Assembly (NCBI GenBank): GCA_963921195.1 | Contig: OY992540.1 | Span: 131,378,671-131,442,670, forward strand | Length of the DNA: 64,000 nucleotides | Direction of reading: 5' to 3' | From: Pegoplata infirma | Lineage: Eukaryota; Arthropoda; Insecta; Diptera; Anthomyiidae | Shown here: in pieces, positions 1 through 10,029 of the stretch | Position numbering within the stretch: position 1 is the stretch's first letter | Layout of the letters: every line of letters starts with the position of its first letter | Notes under the pieces: generated by a model | Database searches by the model: none | The model's input: only the letters and a program-made list of their open reading frames with translations | What the model was told of the DNA's origin: nothing | Translations under genes and position numbers: made by a program

Positions 1-141
1 ATATGGAGTCATTTGAGGCAACCACAAAAATGTGACATCCTAAAGACCAAAAAAGACCGTCGCAATTACATGAAAATTTCGACGGTCTTTTTCGGTCTTT
101 AGGACGGCACATTTTTGTGGTTGCTTCAAATGACTCCATAT
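1..141. repeat. Head-to-head inversion of the 194-bp satellite
   Basis: Bases 1-72 are a reverse-complement piece of the satellite unit and bases 73-141 are the forward version, so the segment is an imperfect palindrome (begins ATATGGAGTCATTTGA, ends TCAAATGACTCCATAT). It marks a change of array orientation at the left edge of the window. Reading frames through it are by-products of the repeat. Confidence 0.85.
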
Positions 142-1224
142 AGAACAGGGATACTCTAGACATAATTGGCGATCTACCCACAGTTTTTTGTGCCGGTCGT
201 AGAACAAGAATTTTGAGAAATCGGCTGTTAAAATCGTAAAGTCTTGTGTTTTCCATGTATTTACATGAAATTGGGACGGTCTTTTTCGGTCTTTAGGACG
301 GCACTTTTTTGCGGTTGCTTCAAATGACTCCATATGGAATACGGATACTCTAGATATAATTGCCGATCTACCCACAGCTTTTTGTGCCTGTCGTAGAACA
401 AAAATTTTGAGAAATCGGCTGTTAAACTCGTAAAGTCTTGTGTTTTCCATGTATTTACATGAAATTGAGACGGTCTTTTTCGGTCTTTAGGACGGCACTT
501 TTTTGTGGTTGCGTCAAATGACTCCATATGGAATAGGGATACTCTAGATATAATTGCCGATCTACCCACAGCTTTTTGTGCCGGTCGTAGAACAAAAAAT
601 TTGATAAATCGGCTGTTAAATTGTAAAGTCTTGTTTTTTCCATGTATTTACATGAAATTGGGACGGTCTTTTTCGGTCTTTAGGACGGCACTTTTTTGTG
701 GTTGCTTCAAATGACTCCATATAGAACAGGGATACTCTAGACATAATTGGCGATCTACCCACAGTTTTTTGTGCCGGTCGTAGAACAAAAATTCTGAGAA
801 ATCGGCTGTTAAAATCGTAAAGTCTTGTGTTTTCCATGTATTTACATGAAATTGGGACGGTCTTTTTCGGTCTTTAGGACGGCCCTTTTTTGCGGTTGCT
901 TCAATGACTCCATATGGAATACGGATACTCTAGACATAATTGCCGATCTACCCACAGCTTTTTGTGCCGGTCGTAGAACAAAAATTTTGAGAAATCGGCT
1001 GTTAAACTCGTAAAGTCTTGTTTTTTCCATGTATTTACATGAAATTGGGACGGTCTTTTTCGGTCTTTAGGACGGCACTTTTTTATGGTGGCTTCAAATG
1101 ACTCCACATGGAATAGGGATACTCTAGACATAATTGCCGATCTACCCACAGCTTTTTGTGCCGGTCGTAAAACAAAAAAATTTGATAAATCGGCTGTTAA
1201 ATCGTAGTCTTGTTTTTTCCATGT
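142..1224 (+). repeat. 194-bp satellite array, left block
   Basis: About five and a half head-to-tail units. The landmark ACATGAAATTGGGACGG or a close variant recurs near 263, 457, 650, 844 and 1037, a period of 193-194 bp. Each unit contains GACGGTCTTTTTCGGTC, GACTCCATATGGAATA and CCGATCTACCCACAGC. Units differ by scattered substitutions and 1-3 bp indels. Long open frames on both strands follow from the repeated composition and are not genes. Confidence 0.95.
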
Positions 1225-1226
1225 TA

Positions 1227-2461
1227 ACACACATTTTTGCCTACAACTTTGGTGTAAAGCTTCCAAATTTTTTTTTTTCGGCAGTTTACATTTTAAAAAT
1301 ATGTCAGTTAATAAATTAATTTACATCATGAGTTTTAATTTGCAATTTTTTACACAATGGACGATGAAAGAAAAGTGCGTTCAAAAATAATTAAATATTT
1401 TCAACAAAACCAAACATGGACATACAAAAAAATTGCCAAAGAAACTAATGTATGCCGCCAAACAGTTTCAAAAGTGGTAAAAAGGTATCTGGAACACCTA
1501 ACAATTGAAAGGAAGCCGGGAACAGGAACAACGACTGGTTATCGTAACATTGGTAAGGCATATAAAGTTAAAAGCATCCTTAAGAGAGCTCCTAACACAT
1601 CTGGCAGAAAAACAGCTCGGTTAGCCCAATGCTCAGACTTTTTTGTACGTAAAGTGAAACGTAAGGCGGGACTAAAGTCCTACAAAGTTCAAAAAGTTCC
1701 CGATAGAAACGCTTTTAAAAATTTGGAGGCCAAAACCAGAGCTAGAAAATTGAAATCAAATTTTATAAAAAAATACAACTGTTGTGTAATGGACGACGAA
1801 ACTTATGTCCTGGCTGATTTTGCGCAGCTCCCTGGTCAAGAATTTTATGTTTCCGATGTTCGAGGAAATGTTGCGGAAAAATTTCGGTCAAAAAAGCAAA
1901 CGAAATTCCCCAAAAAATTCCTAGTATGGCAAGCCATATGTAGCTGCGGCCAAAGAAGCCAGTCATTTGTGACATCTGGCTCTATAAACAGCGAAATTTA
2001 TATCAAGGAGTGTTTGCAGAAGAGACTTCTTCCGTTCTTGAGTCAGCACAATGTATCCACTTACTTTTGGCCCGATTTAGCATCTTGTCACTACAGCAAG
2101 AAAGCGCTGGAGTGGTATAATGATAATAATGTGGTTTTTGTACCAAGAGAGGCAAATCCACCAAACTGCCCGGAGCTCAGGCCAGTGGAGAGATATTGGG
2201 CTCTTGTTAAAAAAGAATTAAAGGGCACAAAAAAGGTCTCCCAGGACATGCAAGATGGACCACCTGCTCTAAAAAGGTGACAGAAACTACCATAAAAGCC
2301 TTAATGGGAGGGTTTCCGGAAAAAGTGGATAACTTTGTTCGTAGTGGTTAGAGTTCCATGCGGTTTTTTTGTTATGATTTTGTATTAAATTTTATTTAAT
2401 AAAAATTTGGTTTGAAGTCTTAAAATTCAGTAGTCTGTTTTTTATTTAACTTTATGTGTGT
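1227..2461 (+). mobile_element. DD37E Tc1/mariner-superfamily transposon
   Basis: A 1235-bp element inserted into the satellite. Short terminal inverted repeats begin ACACACAT and end ATGTGTGT, each flanked by TA, the target duplication of the IS630-Tc1-mariner superfamily. The interior holds one transposase gene with a frameshift. About 20 bp of non-satellite sequence lies between the right TA and the resumption of the satellite at 2485, so the right boundary may be a little further out or the target was already altered. Nearly all of the transposase frame survives, which suggests a fairly recent insertion. Confidence 0.85.
1357..2351 (+). pseudogene. DD37E mariner-type transposase, frameshifted near C-terminus
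   Basis: The open frame runs 307 codons to 2280. The N-terminus (residues about 5-60) looks like the paired helix-turn-helix DNA-binding region of Tc1/mariner transposases. The catalytic residues appear intact: D147 in MDDETYV, D240 in FWPDLASCHY and E278 in PELRPVERYW. Exactly 37 residues separate the second D and the E, the spacing that defines the DD37E (ITmD37E) clade known mainly from mosquitoes. Near 2250 the frame slips. The natural C-terminus (motifs KWTTCSKKV, GGFPEKVDNF) continues in another frame to a TAG at 2349-2351, while the slipped frame stops at 2280. One small indel therefore replaces about 30 C-terminal residues although the catalytic core is whole. Whether the truncated protein is active cannot be judged from the sequence. 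Confidence 0.88.
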
Positions 2462-2484
2462 TAACATTTTTATGATCTCACTCC

Positions 2485-3619
2485 TTACATGAAATTGGGA
2501 CGGTCTTTTTCGGTCTTTAGGACGGCACTTTTTTGTGGTGACTTCAAATGACTCCATATGGAAGAGGGATACTCTTGACATAATTGCCGATCTACCCACA
2601 GCTTTTTGTGCCGGTCGTAGAACAAAAATTTTAAGAAATCGGCTGTTTAACTCGTAAAGTCTTGTGTTTTCCATGTATTTATATGAAATTGGGACGGTCT
2701 TTTTCGGTCTTTAGGACGGCACTTTGTTGTGGTTGCCTTAAATGCCTCCATATGGAATAGGGATACTCTAGACATAATTGCCGATCTACCCACAGCTTTT
2801 TGTGCCGGTCGTAGAACAAAAATTTTGAGAAATCGGCTGTTAAACTCGTAAAGTCTTGTTTTGTCCATGTATTTACATGAAATTGGGACGGTCTTTTTCG
2901 GTATTTAGGACGGCACTTTTTTGTGGTTGCGTGAAATGACTCCATATGGAATAGGGATACTCTAGACATAATTGCCGATCTACCCACAGCTTTTTGTGCC
3001 GGTCGTAGAACAAAAATTTGGAGAAATCGGCTGTTAAACTCGTAAAGTCTTGTGTTTTCCATGTATTTACATGAAATTGGGACGGTCTTTTTCGGTCTTT
3101 AGGACGGAACTTTTTTGTGGTTACCTCAAATGACTCCATATGGAATAGGGATACTCTAGACATAATTGCCGATCTACCTACAGCTTTTTGTGCCGGTCGT
3201 AGAACAAAAATTTTGAGAAATCGGCGGTTAAACTCGTAAAGTCTTGTGTTTTCCATGTATTTACATGAAATTGGGACGGTCTTTTTCGGTCTTTAGGACG
3301 GCACTTTTTTGTGGTTGCCTCAAATGACTCCATATGGAATAAGGATACTCTAGACATAATTGCCGATCTACCCACAGCTTTTTGTGCCGGTCGTAGAACA
3401 AAAATTTGGAGAAATCGGCTGGTAAACTCGTAAAGTCTTGTGTTTTCCATGTATTTACATGAAATTGGGAGAGTCTTTTTCGGTCTTGAGGACGGCACTT
3501 TTTTTGGTTGCCTCAAATGACTCCATATGGAAAAGGGATACTCTAGACATAATTGCCGATCTACCCACAGCTTTTTGTGCCGGTCGTAGAACAAAAAATT
3601 TGAGAAATCGGCTGTTAAA
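2485..3619 (+). repeat. 194-bp satellite array, right block
   Basis: Six head-to-tail units in the same orientation as the left block, with the landmark at 2488, 2681, 2875, 3069, 3263 and 3457 (period 194). It breaks off at about 3619 inside a unit, after GGCTGTTAAACTC. Same orientation and period on both sides of the transposon show that one array was split by it. Confidence 0.95.
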
Positions 3620-4098
3620 CTCAGCATTTGAATTCATAAATTTGGGGTCCTAAAAAAATTAAAAATCAAATAGCTCAAAAACTTTTGATATCAGGGCTTT
3701 CGGATATTCTGTGGTCAAGTTCTTCAAGTAAAGAGCAGCAAAAACTCCATTGGACTTTTTATCGTGTGGACAATACTTACCGAGATATTGGCTTTTTGAA
3801 ATTTTTCGGAATGCGAATTTTTAATTCAAAATTTCGGACCTATTGAGTCCACACATGGATAGAGGAAGGCTGTTCCTTATTTTTCTTTATTGTCTTTCTT
3901 TTGAAAATTTTCTCCGTTTTGCTCTATCTTGCTTAGTTTTTGAGATATCAGCATTTTTCACTTTTAGTGAAAAAAAAAATGGAAAAATTTTCTAAGTTTT
4001 GGTGAAAATAATACTAAACTAATTTAATATTTCATTTTCGCCCTTGATTGATTGTAAAAGTTGTTCTTAATAAAAATTCAATAGATAAAAAATTAAAA
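3620..4098. other. AT-rich spacer
   Basis: No credible coding frame, RNA gene or terminal inverted repeat seen. The text resembles decayed repeat sequence: phrases such as TTAGTTTTTGAGATAT also occur near 61850 and 62880. Confidence 0.5.
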
Positions 4099-4188
4099 AC
4101 CGGTCTACCCGGGTAGATCGGTTGACCGACAGTCCGGTTAACCGGGTAGACCGGGTTACCCGGGTAGACCAAAACCCGGGTAATGGGG
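4099..4188. repeat. GC-rich palindromic motif cluster
   Basis: A 90-bp GC-rich island in AT-rich surroundings, built from CCGGGTAGACC, its complement GGTCTACCCGG, CCGGTTAACCGG and GTTGACCGAC in both orientations, giving several overlapping hairpins. It resembles the subterminal repeats of a foldback-type element, but no partner copy is present in the window. Confidence 0.7.
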
Positions 4189-4897
4189 GGCTCTAGTTTA
4201 AACTTATGCATTTTTTTATAAAATATTTATTTTTTATGTTATTGTAATGCATTATGCATCCAATTATAAATAATGCATTATAAAACTTTGAAATAATACA
4301 TAATGTAACCAAATATAAGTCATCCATGATTTAATGTTTAGAAATAATAAATATGAAATAAATTTTTTCCAATTATCATGCATTACGTAACAAATTATTA
4401 ATAAATCATTATTTTTCATTTTAAAATAATACGTTGTGGAACAAATTTTTGGTAAGACATCCTAAAATAATGCTACAAATAAGGTATATGCATTACTTGG
4501 TAATATGTTATATAATCACTACCCATTACCAAAGTTTTGCTGGGTCTAATTGTTATATTTTCAAAAGATTCAAATGAAGTTGTTTGAAGTCAACTTAATT
4601 TTCTGCAAAATAATGACAACAGTTTATGGCAGTCGTTTTTACCGAAATACTAATTGACCCCAAATTTGTTAGTTTAACCAAAGGGGTACCAAGCGTTCCA
4701 GGCCAATTTGCCTATTCAATAAAATACAAGTAATTTTGGAAAACAAATGAATTTATCAAAGCAAACAACGAAAAAAGTTTTTCCGTATTAGTAAATTTTC
4801 TGGGGGTTCATCCAATTGCCTTTTTGAAACGTCTTGTATTACTGGTCTTTAAGTTTAACAGAAATTTTTGGACTGTTAAAAAAAGTATTTTCCCATG
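4189..4897. other. AT-rich spacer left of foldback element
   Basis: Repeated ATGCATTA-type words occur at about 4205-4510. There is no conserved reading frame, and I see no gene. Confidence 0.5.
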
Positions 4898-6077
4898 GAA
4901 AAGATGGGCGCCATGAAATAACTCCCAATGAAATAAGTCCCAAGAAAAATAATGCAATAAGTCCCAAAAATTTCCATACGATTTGGGAGTTATTTCATAA
5001 TGAAATAACTCCCAAATCTGCGGGGATTATTTCGTGTTTTTTGGAAGTTATTTTATTTTTAAGTTTGGGAGTTATTTCATTATGCAATAACTCCCAAACA
5101 ATTTTAATGAAATAACTCCCAACAGTTTGAGAGTAAATTATGAAATTAAAAATTTAACTTATTGAATTTTCAAGTTTCTTTAATTTTTTTTTTTTTTAAA
5201 TAATAAAAATTAAATATTTTCTTTAGTTATTTTCAGGAAAAGTTAATTTATTACGGGGAAAGTAAATAACCTTGAACTAGAATAAACTCTTTTTCAATGC
5301 TTTTTGAATTATCTTGTAAAGAAATTCAGAAAACCATTCACTCAGAAGTACATCAATGTCAATCAAAATCAAAAAAAAAAAAATAAAATGTTTGCTTTAA
5401 GGCGAAATGCATGCTGCGAGTAATTGTGAAAAATTACGAGTTCTTCTAACAATGGTTTTAATTTATGAAAATTAAGAGGTATTGTATGACAAACTAAGGA
5501 TCCGCAACCAGTGTAATAAGAAGTTTTAGGATAGTGTTGGTTTGGCGGGCACATTAGATTATTTAAAGTGTAGGCGAAATGGACTTTCGGTCTTTTACAA
5601 CCCACTCACTCTTTTCTTTATTTTGAAATATATGTATGTATGTTGTTGGAATACGATTATATGTTTGAAAAGATTTGAATACGTATGGATGTGAAGAAAG
5701 CGCCGCAGGCGAAAAATTTTTACAAGAGATTTTAACAAAAAATTAAAAAAAAAAATTGCGCGATTTAATCATTTCAAACAAATAATCGTTTTGTTATCAC
5801 ATTTATTATACAGAATCCTGGAAGCTCTAAAAGGCTTCCAGGAATCTGCTTTCAAGTTTTATGCGTGGCTTGTTAACTGTTTTAACCAAGATGATTTATA
5901 TATTTTTTTAATTTGAGTTCATATTTTTATGGAGTTTATTTTCTGTTCTTCTCGCAGCCGCCAGAGGGACTTGCGATAAGTTAGCTATTGCATGAAATAT
6001 TATACTGATATGATTCAAACATTAAAAGAAATTTAATCAATGTGCATCCCAAAAAAGTTGAGAAGGGATTGTAGGCC

Positions 6078-6737
6078 AGGGTTGCAAAAGTTGGTACAAT
6101 TGTACCATTTTTGGTACAATTCGTAGCTCAAAAGTACAATGGTACACCAATGACTTATTTGGTACAATTTTAATTCCTTCTCAGATTATGTTTTTTTCAT
6201 GGAATTTACCCAGTTTATAGTTTTGATTGATTTACTGTGTCGACTGGATCCATGTTTGGCCAGATCTGAAATTGGTGTAAAAATACGTACAAACCAAATT
6301 TGAGTGAAATAGGCTAATATTGTGCCAATAGGCAGATTTAAGTAAATATCGGGAGGACGTATAAACGACGGACTGGAAAACATCGCAATATCGACTTAAA
6401 ATTTATTCTGCGTCGACGGTATATAAAGATAGCTGCCAGGCAATGTGCGAAAAGAGTACTTCTTTCAAAAAATACATGGGGGTATTCAGAGACCCACTTG
6501 CCAGCGCTGTTACTGGTGGGAAAAGATTACTTTTCTTCATTTTCTATCTTGAAAAATACATGTATTTTTTTGAAAAAAGTAATATTTTGCTACATTGCCA
6601 GGGCTGACAGTAAGATTCTGAAATAAAAAAAATAAAACAAAAACTAAACAAAAAAAATTTTGGTACAATTGGGGTCGAAAAAGTACAATTTTGTGAGCTC
6701 GTTGGTACAATTTTGATGTACTCATTTTGCAACCCTG
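6078..6737. mobile_element. hAT-type non-autonomous element (CAGGGTTGC ends)
   Basis: Ends CAGGGTTGCAAAA and TTTTGCAACCCTG, with a perfect 8-bp duplication TTGTAGGC at 6070-6077 and 6738-6745. The CAGGG start and 8-bp duplication are typical of the hAT superfamily. The subterminal word GGTACAATT recurs many times at both ends. No transposase is present. It lies inside the foldback-type element. Confidence 0.92.
6481..6624. mobile_element. Degraded GGTATTCAGAG palindromic MITE
   Basis: The sequence GGTATTCAGAGACC, then GCCAGCGCTG, then an inverted continuation ending near GATTCTGAAATA, matches the better preserved copy at 50544-50700. The preceding 6441-6480 is a second fragment of the same family (AAGAGTACTTCTTTC). 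Confidence 0.65.
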
Positions 6738-7038
6738 TTGTAGGCACTTCAGAGGTATGTTTTTTTTTTTAAAGAGATACAATTAAAGTCTTTTTGGGAT
6801 TTAAACTGTTAAAAATTTAATATTCCAAAAAAAATATTGGGATTTATTTCATTTCTATTGGGAGTTATTTCGTTGGGACTTCTTTCATTTTTTGTTAGGG
6901 ATTTATTTCATTTTTCTTGGGACTTTATTCATTTTTTTGGTTTGGGAGATAATTCATTTTATTTGGGATTTATTTCATTGGGAGTTATTTCATTGGGACT
7001 TATTTCATTGGGAGCTATTTCATGGCGCCGAAAAGATG

Positions 7039-7439
7039 TGTAGCATCAGCACACAAAGACTTTTAATAAGGATTTTTTTTAAAACATCCTGTTCATTTTC
7101 TTTCTAACTTTTTTCCTTTCTTTTTTTTTCTTATATATGCAAATTGCAGAACAATCAGAGTGTAAGTCATGGGATAACTTTCTTGGAAGTGGATAAAAAA
7201 ATAAATTCATTTCACCTTTTCATCACTATCATTAAAATCTTTTAAGTAAAAAATCTCTCACGGGAGTAAACAATACGTATTATTTATTTTTCTTTCTTTG
7301 AAATTACAATTTATTTAAGCATCCCCTAAAGTATGCTTTAATTAAACTACAAACAAAATAATTGTTAATAAATTAACTAGAGTTTATGCAAAATAAGCCT
7401 TAAGTTATGCTTTAATTTTATGTTATAAATTACACTTAC
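7039..7439 (-). other. Probable intron of the leftward gene
   Basis: Downstream of the splice donor at 7439-7431 (GTAAGTGTA on the minus strand) the sequence is AT-rich and non-coding. The next exon of the gene was not found. The foldback and satellite elements to the left would then sit in or beyond this intron. Confidence 0.45.
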
Positions 7440-8408
7440 CGTATCTGTACCATCATCTGAATCATCACCATCCATTTGTTTTGTTGTTATATCCTTTCCC
7501 GTAGTATTATTACTAGAGGATGTAGGAGAATTTGGAGAACTAGTTGTAGTATTTCCATGTAAATTTTGAGGACAACTTTCCTCCGATATCACAGATTCCG
7601 AAGGCAAATTATCAACAAAAGCATTAAAAGTGTTATTGCTACTGCAATTTGATAAAGGATTTGTGGGTGTAGGAGTATCGGGGGTAATCTGTGATTTTAA
7701 GGACTCTTTGAGTGGAGTGGGTGGTGTGTAACCATTTATAAGTTTGGTTAGAGAATTTCTGGGTTTAATATTTTCAATACTTTTTGTATATTTAGAATTT
7801 AATTGCATAGTAGCTGGTGGTGGAGCGGTATGAGCAATTTGTTTAACGAATGTTTGCACAGACGACGAAGAGGTGGTGGTGGTAGAGGTTTTAGGACTTT
7901 TCTTTTGTTGTTTTGTTTGAAAATTTTCCATAAAATGTTGATTTTGTAAGAGTAATTCAGCTTCTCGTAGTAATTCATCTACGCTACGTGTATCGGAATT
8001 GTCCGCCAAACGTGAAACTTCTTGAAATATACTTTCAGTATCCACTTCACTATCATGACCATTTCCCAATTCTCCCAAAGAACATTTTTGTTCTTGTTTT
8101 AGAAATTCCATTATACTACTGGTGGAAGTGAAATCATCAAAGTCAATAATAGTGCGTGTTGGTGACAGGAGCGATGAAGAGGATGATACTGAAGATGATG
8201 ATGTTGACAATATATTGTTCTTTTCACTATGGTTGGCTGTTTTGTTGGGTGTGGTACAAAAATTTTGTTGTAGATTTTGTTTTTCTTTTGAAAGTTTCAA
8301 TTGTGTTGATGATGATGAAGCCATTATTTTGTTTGTGTTTCCACCAGCAGACGTAGAAGAAGAAATTTGTGATGTTTGAGCCTTTTGTGGCCGTAAAACT
8401 TTGGACAT
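7440..8408 (-). CDS. First coding exon of an unrecognised Ser/Thr-rich protein
   Basis: The exon starts with ATG (MSKVLRPQKAQTSQ) at 8408 and reads 323 codons without interruption to a consensus donor GTAAGTGTA, splicing after a complete codon (phase 0). The conceptual read-through adds only 20 codons before a stop, so 7440 is the likely exon edge. The product is low-complexity, rich in Ser, Thr and Asn. One more ordered acidic segment (residues about 100-155) contains ESIFQEVSRL and DELLREAELLLQ, which is probably helical. No catalytic motif, signal peptide or membrane segment is visible. Poly-Ser and poly-Thr tracts are common in fly regulatory and cytoskeletal proteins, but I cannot name the family. 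Remaining exons must lie further left or outside the window. Confidence 0.7.
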
Positions 8409-9176
8409 TATTTATATTTCTATGTTGTTGGACGTTTTAATTTCAATGGATGATAAAAGCAAAAACTTTAAATATAAATCATTGAAAAATAATTTACATA
8501 CAATTTATCTCTTTTTTACACAATTTTTATATAAAATTTAATTAACTATTGACTTTTCTTGTAATTTTGTGTGTTTAAAAACACTTTTTTCACAAATTTA
8601 ATATTTTTTAATATTTCACTTCCTCAAAACACTTTTTAAAACTTTTCTTTTTTGTTGTAAATTTAATTGTAGCCACTATTTATTTAATTTTTATTTATTA
8701 AATATTATTAATTCTTTTAATAAGGACGGCTCTTAATAAAAAAAAAAACTTAAATATTCCTTTTTCTTGCTGGCCTACCGATAGCAAAATGACGAATACT
8801 GTATGTATCGTCAGGATAACACGAATTTGTTTTATTACACATATAGCCAAATGATACAATTTCCCGTTAATTAATTCAGTTATTTGGCTTTTTGTTTTGT
8901 TCTCTTTTTCTATAGTTGTATTTTTATAGCATGGCCTAACTGAAGGAGTTACCAGATGGCATTAACTCAGGGGGATATAATAGCCACTGATGCCAACTAT
9001 TTTTGGCAAAAGCCCGCTGAATCAGAAAAAAATCGCTAGAAAGCAGGAGATTCAGAAAAAATAGATATTTAAAAGATGAAATTTGAAATGTGTCGGTTTT
9101 TTAAATAGATCTCAAATAAATATTTTAATATTTTATTTTGCTTTTAAACAAATAAAAATAAAAAATATATTGCAAT
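8409..9176. other. 5' flank of leftward gene and spacer
   Basis: AT-rich sequence immediately upstream of the exon probably holds its 5' UTR and promoter. No sharp promoter motif can be assigned. Nothing else recognisable is present until the MITE at 9177. Confidence 0.4.
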
Positions 9177-9460
9177 ATCCCAGTCGGCAAAAAAAATCAC
9201 ACCTGACATACTACTGACTCTCCCTTTATAAAATTGCTGACATCTTCATACAATTTTTCAAAATGTCATCAATGACATGTCAGCAGTTGGTCAGCGGTTG
9301 TTTAAACGAATTGTTAGTGGCCACCGATACTGGTGGACACTGCTGACCAACTGCTGACATGTCATTGATGACATTTTGAAAAATTGTATGAAGATGTCAG
9401 CGATTTCATAAAGGGAGAGTCAGCAGTATGTCAGGTGTGATTTATTTTGCCGACTGGGAT
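9177..9460. mobile_element. Palindromic MITE, ATCCCAGTCGGCAAAA ends
   Basis: A 284-bp near-perfect foldback. The left end ATCCCAGTCGGCAAAA pairs with TTTTGCCGACTGGGAT, and arms of about 120 bp (for example TGACATGTCAGCAGTTGG) surround a short centre near 9318. No clear target duplication is seen. No coding capacity. Confidence 0.88.
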
Positions 9461-9523
9461 TCTAGTAGTATACACTTTTTCAATTTTAAAAAACAAATTT
9501 CGGTTTTGAAGGCTTGGACTGTG

Positions 9524-9729
9524 ATCACGTAAAACGATAGTTAACTATCGTCGATTTTTGGAGCCTTGTTGCTCCTAAACTAATCCAAATGTTTCCAATT
9601 TTTTTAATGTTTCTGGGTTAGACAACACTCTTTAATAATATAATAAAGAAAAACTTTCAAATTTCCCTTCAAAATGATATGTATTTTGATGTCGTTTATG
9701 CATCGTCTATCGTTTTCGTTTTACGTGAT
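9524..9729. mobile_element. Short inverted-repeat element, ATCACGTAAAACGA ends
   Basis: ATCACGTAAAACGATAG at the left is mirrored by CGTTTTACGTGAT at the right, 206 bp apart, with a small internal palindrome CGATAGTTAACTATCG. Probably a MITE; the duplication is not resolved. Confidence 0.7.
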
Positions 9730-9879
9730 TAGCCCCTTGGTCCATAAAAAATTAAAATGCCTATATCTCGAAAAGGCGATTCGATACAACTTTTCTGATG
9801 TTTGGCTATAGATTTTAGTATCGAGATAAATTTTGTACTGTTAGAAAGGTAATTGAAATACCTTTTAAAACTTATGGCT

Positions 9880-9996
9880 TAATTTTGTAAAACGCAACGT
9901 GCCGCGTTGTCAAAATTTCAAAACAAATTGTTGTTGTAACATAAACAAATTACACAGAAATTTTGACAATGCGGCGCCTTGCGTTTTACAAAATTA
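9880..9996. mobile_element. 117-bp palindromic MITE
   Basis: TAATTTTGTAAAACGC at the left pairs with GCGTTTTACAAAATTA at the right. The inner arms (CGCGTTGTCAAAATTTC / GAAATTTTGACAATGCG) also pair, leaving a loop of about 30 bp. Confidence 0.82.
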
Positions 9997-10029
9997 GGGG
10001 ATTAATTTTGCGGAAATGGTGGCCCCCTA

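Larger units (their letters stand above)
4907..7029. mobile_element. Foldback/Mutator-like element with 9-bp target duplication
   Basis: A 2123-bp element bounded by GGCGCCATGAAATAACTCCC and its complement. It is flanked by perfect 9-bp duplications GAAAAGATG at 4898-4906 and 7030-7038. The termini carry tandem units of roughly 22 bp (ATGAAATAACTCCCA and ATGAAATAAGTCCCA variants) extending about 230 bp inward on the left and 200 bp on the right. Nine-base duplications with repeat-built inverted ends fit Foldback (FB) or Mutator-like elements. The interior has no recognisable transposase; the open frame at 5369-5605 (-) matches nothing I know. A perfect hairpin (TCCTGGAAG/CTTCCAGGA) lies at 5816-5843. 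A hAT MITE is inserted at 6078-6737, so the autonomous length before that insertion was about 1.46 kb. Confidence 0.88.

Noticed and set aside
40..1319. Several overlapping open frames on both strands, many with repeated peptides
   Set aside because: All are translations of the 194-bp satellite; the peptide repeats follow the DNA period and no protein family is involved. The same holds for 2420-3653.
4099..4188. CpG-island promoter
   Set aside because: Too short, made of palindromic repeated words, and no gene starts nearby.
5369..5605. A 78-codon frame inside the foldback element as a transposase remnant
   Set aside because: No catalytic or DNA-binding motif and no similarity that I can recognise. 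Kept only as part of the element.
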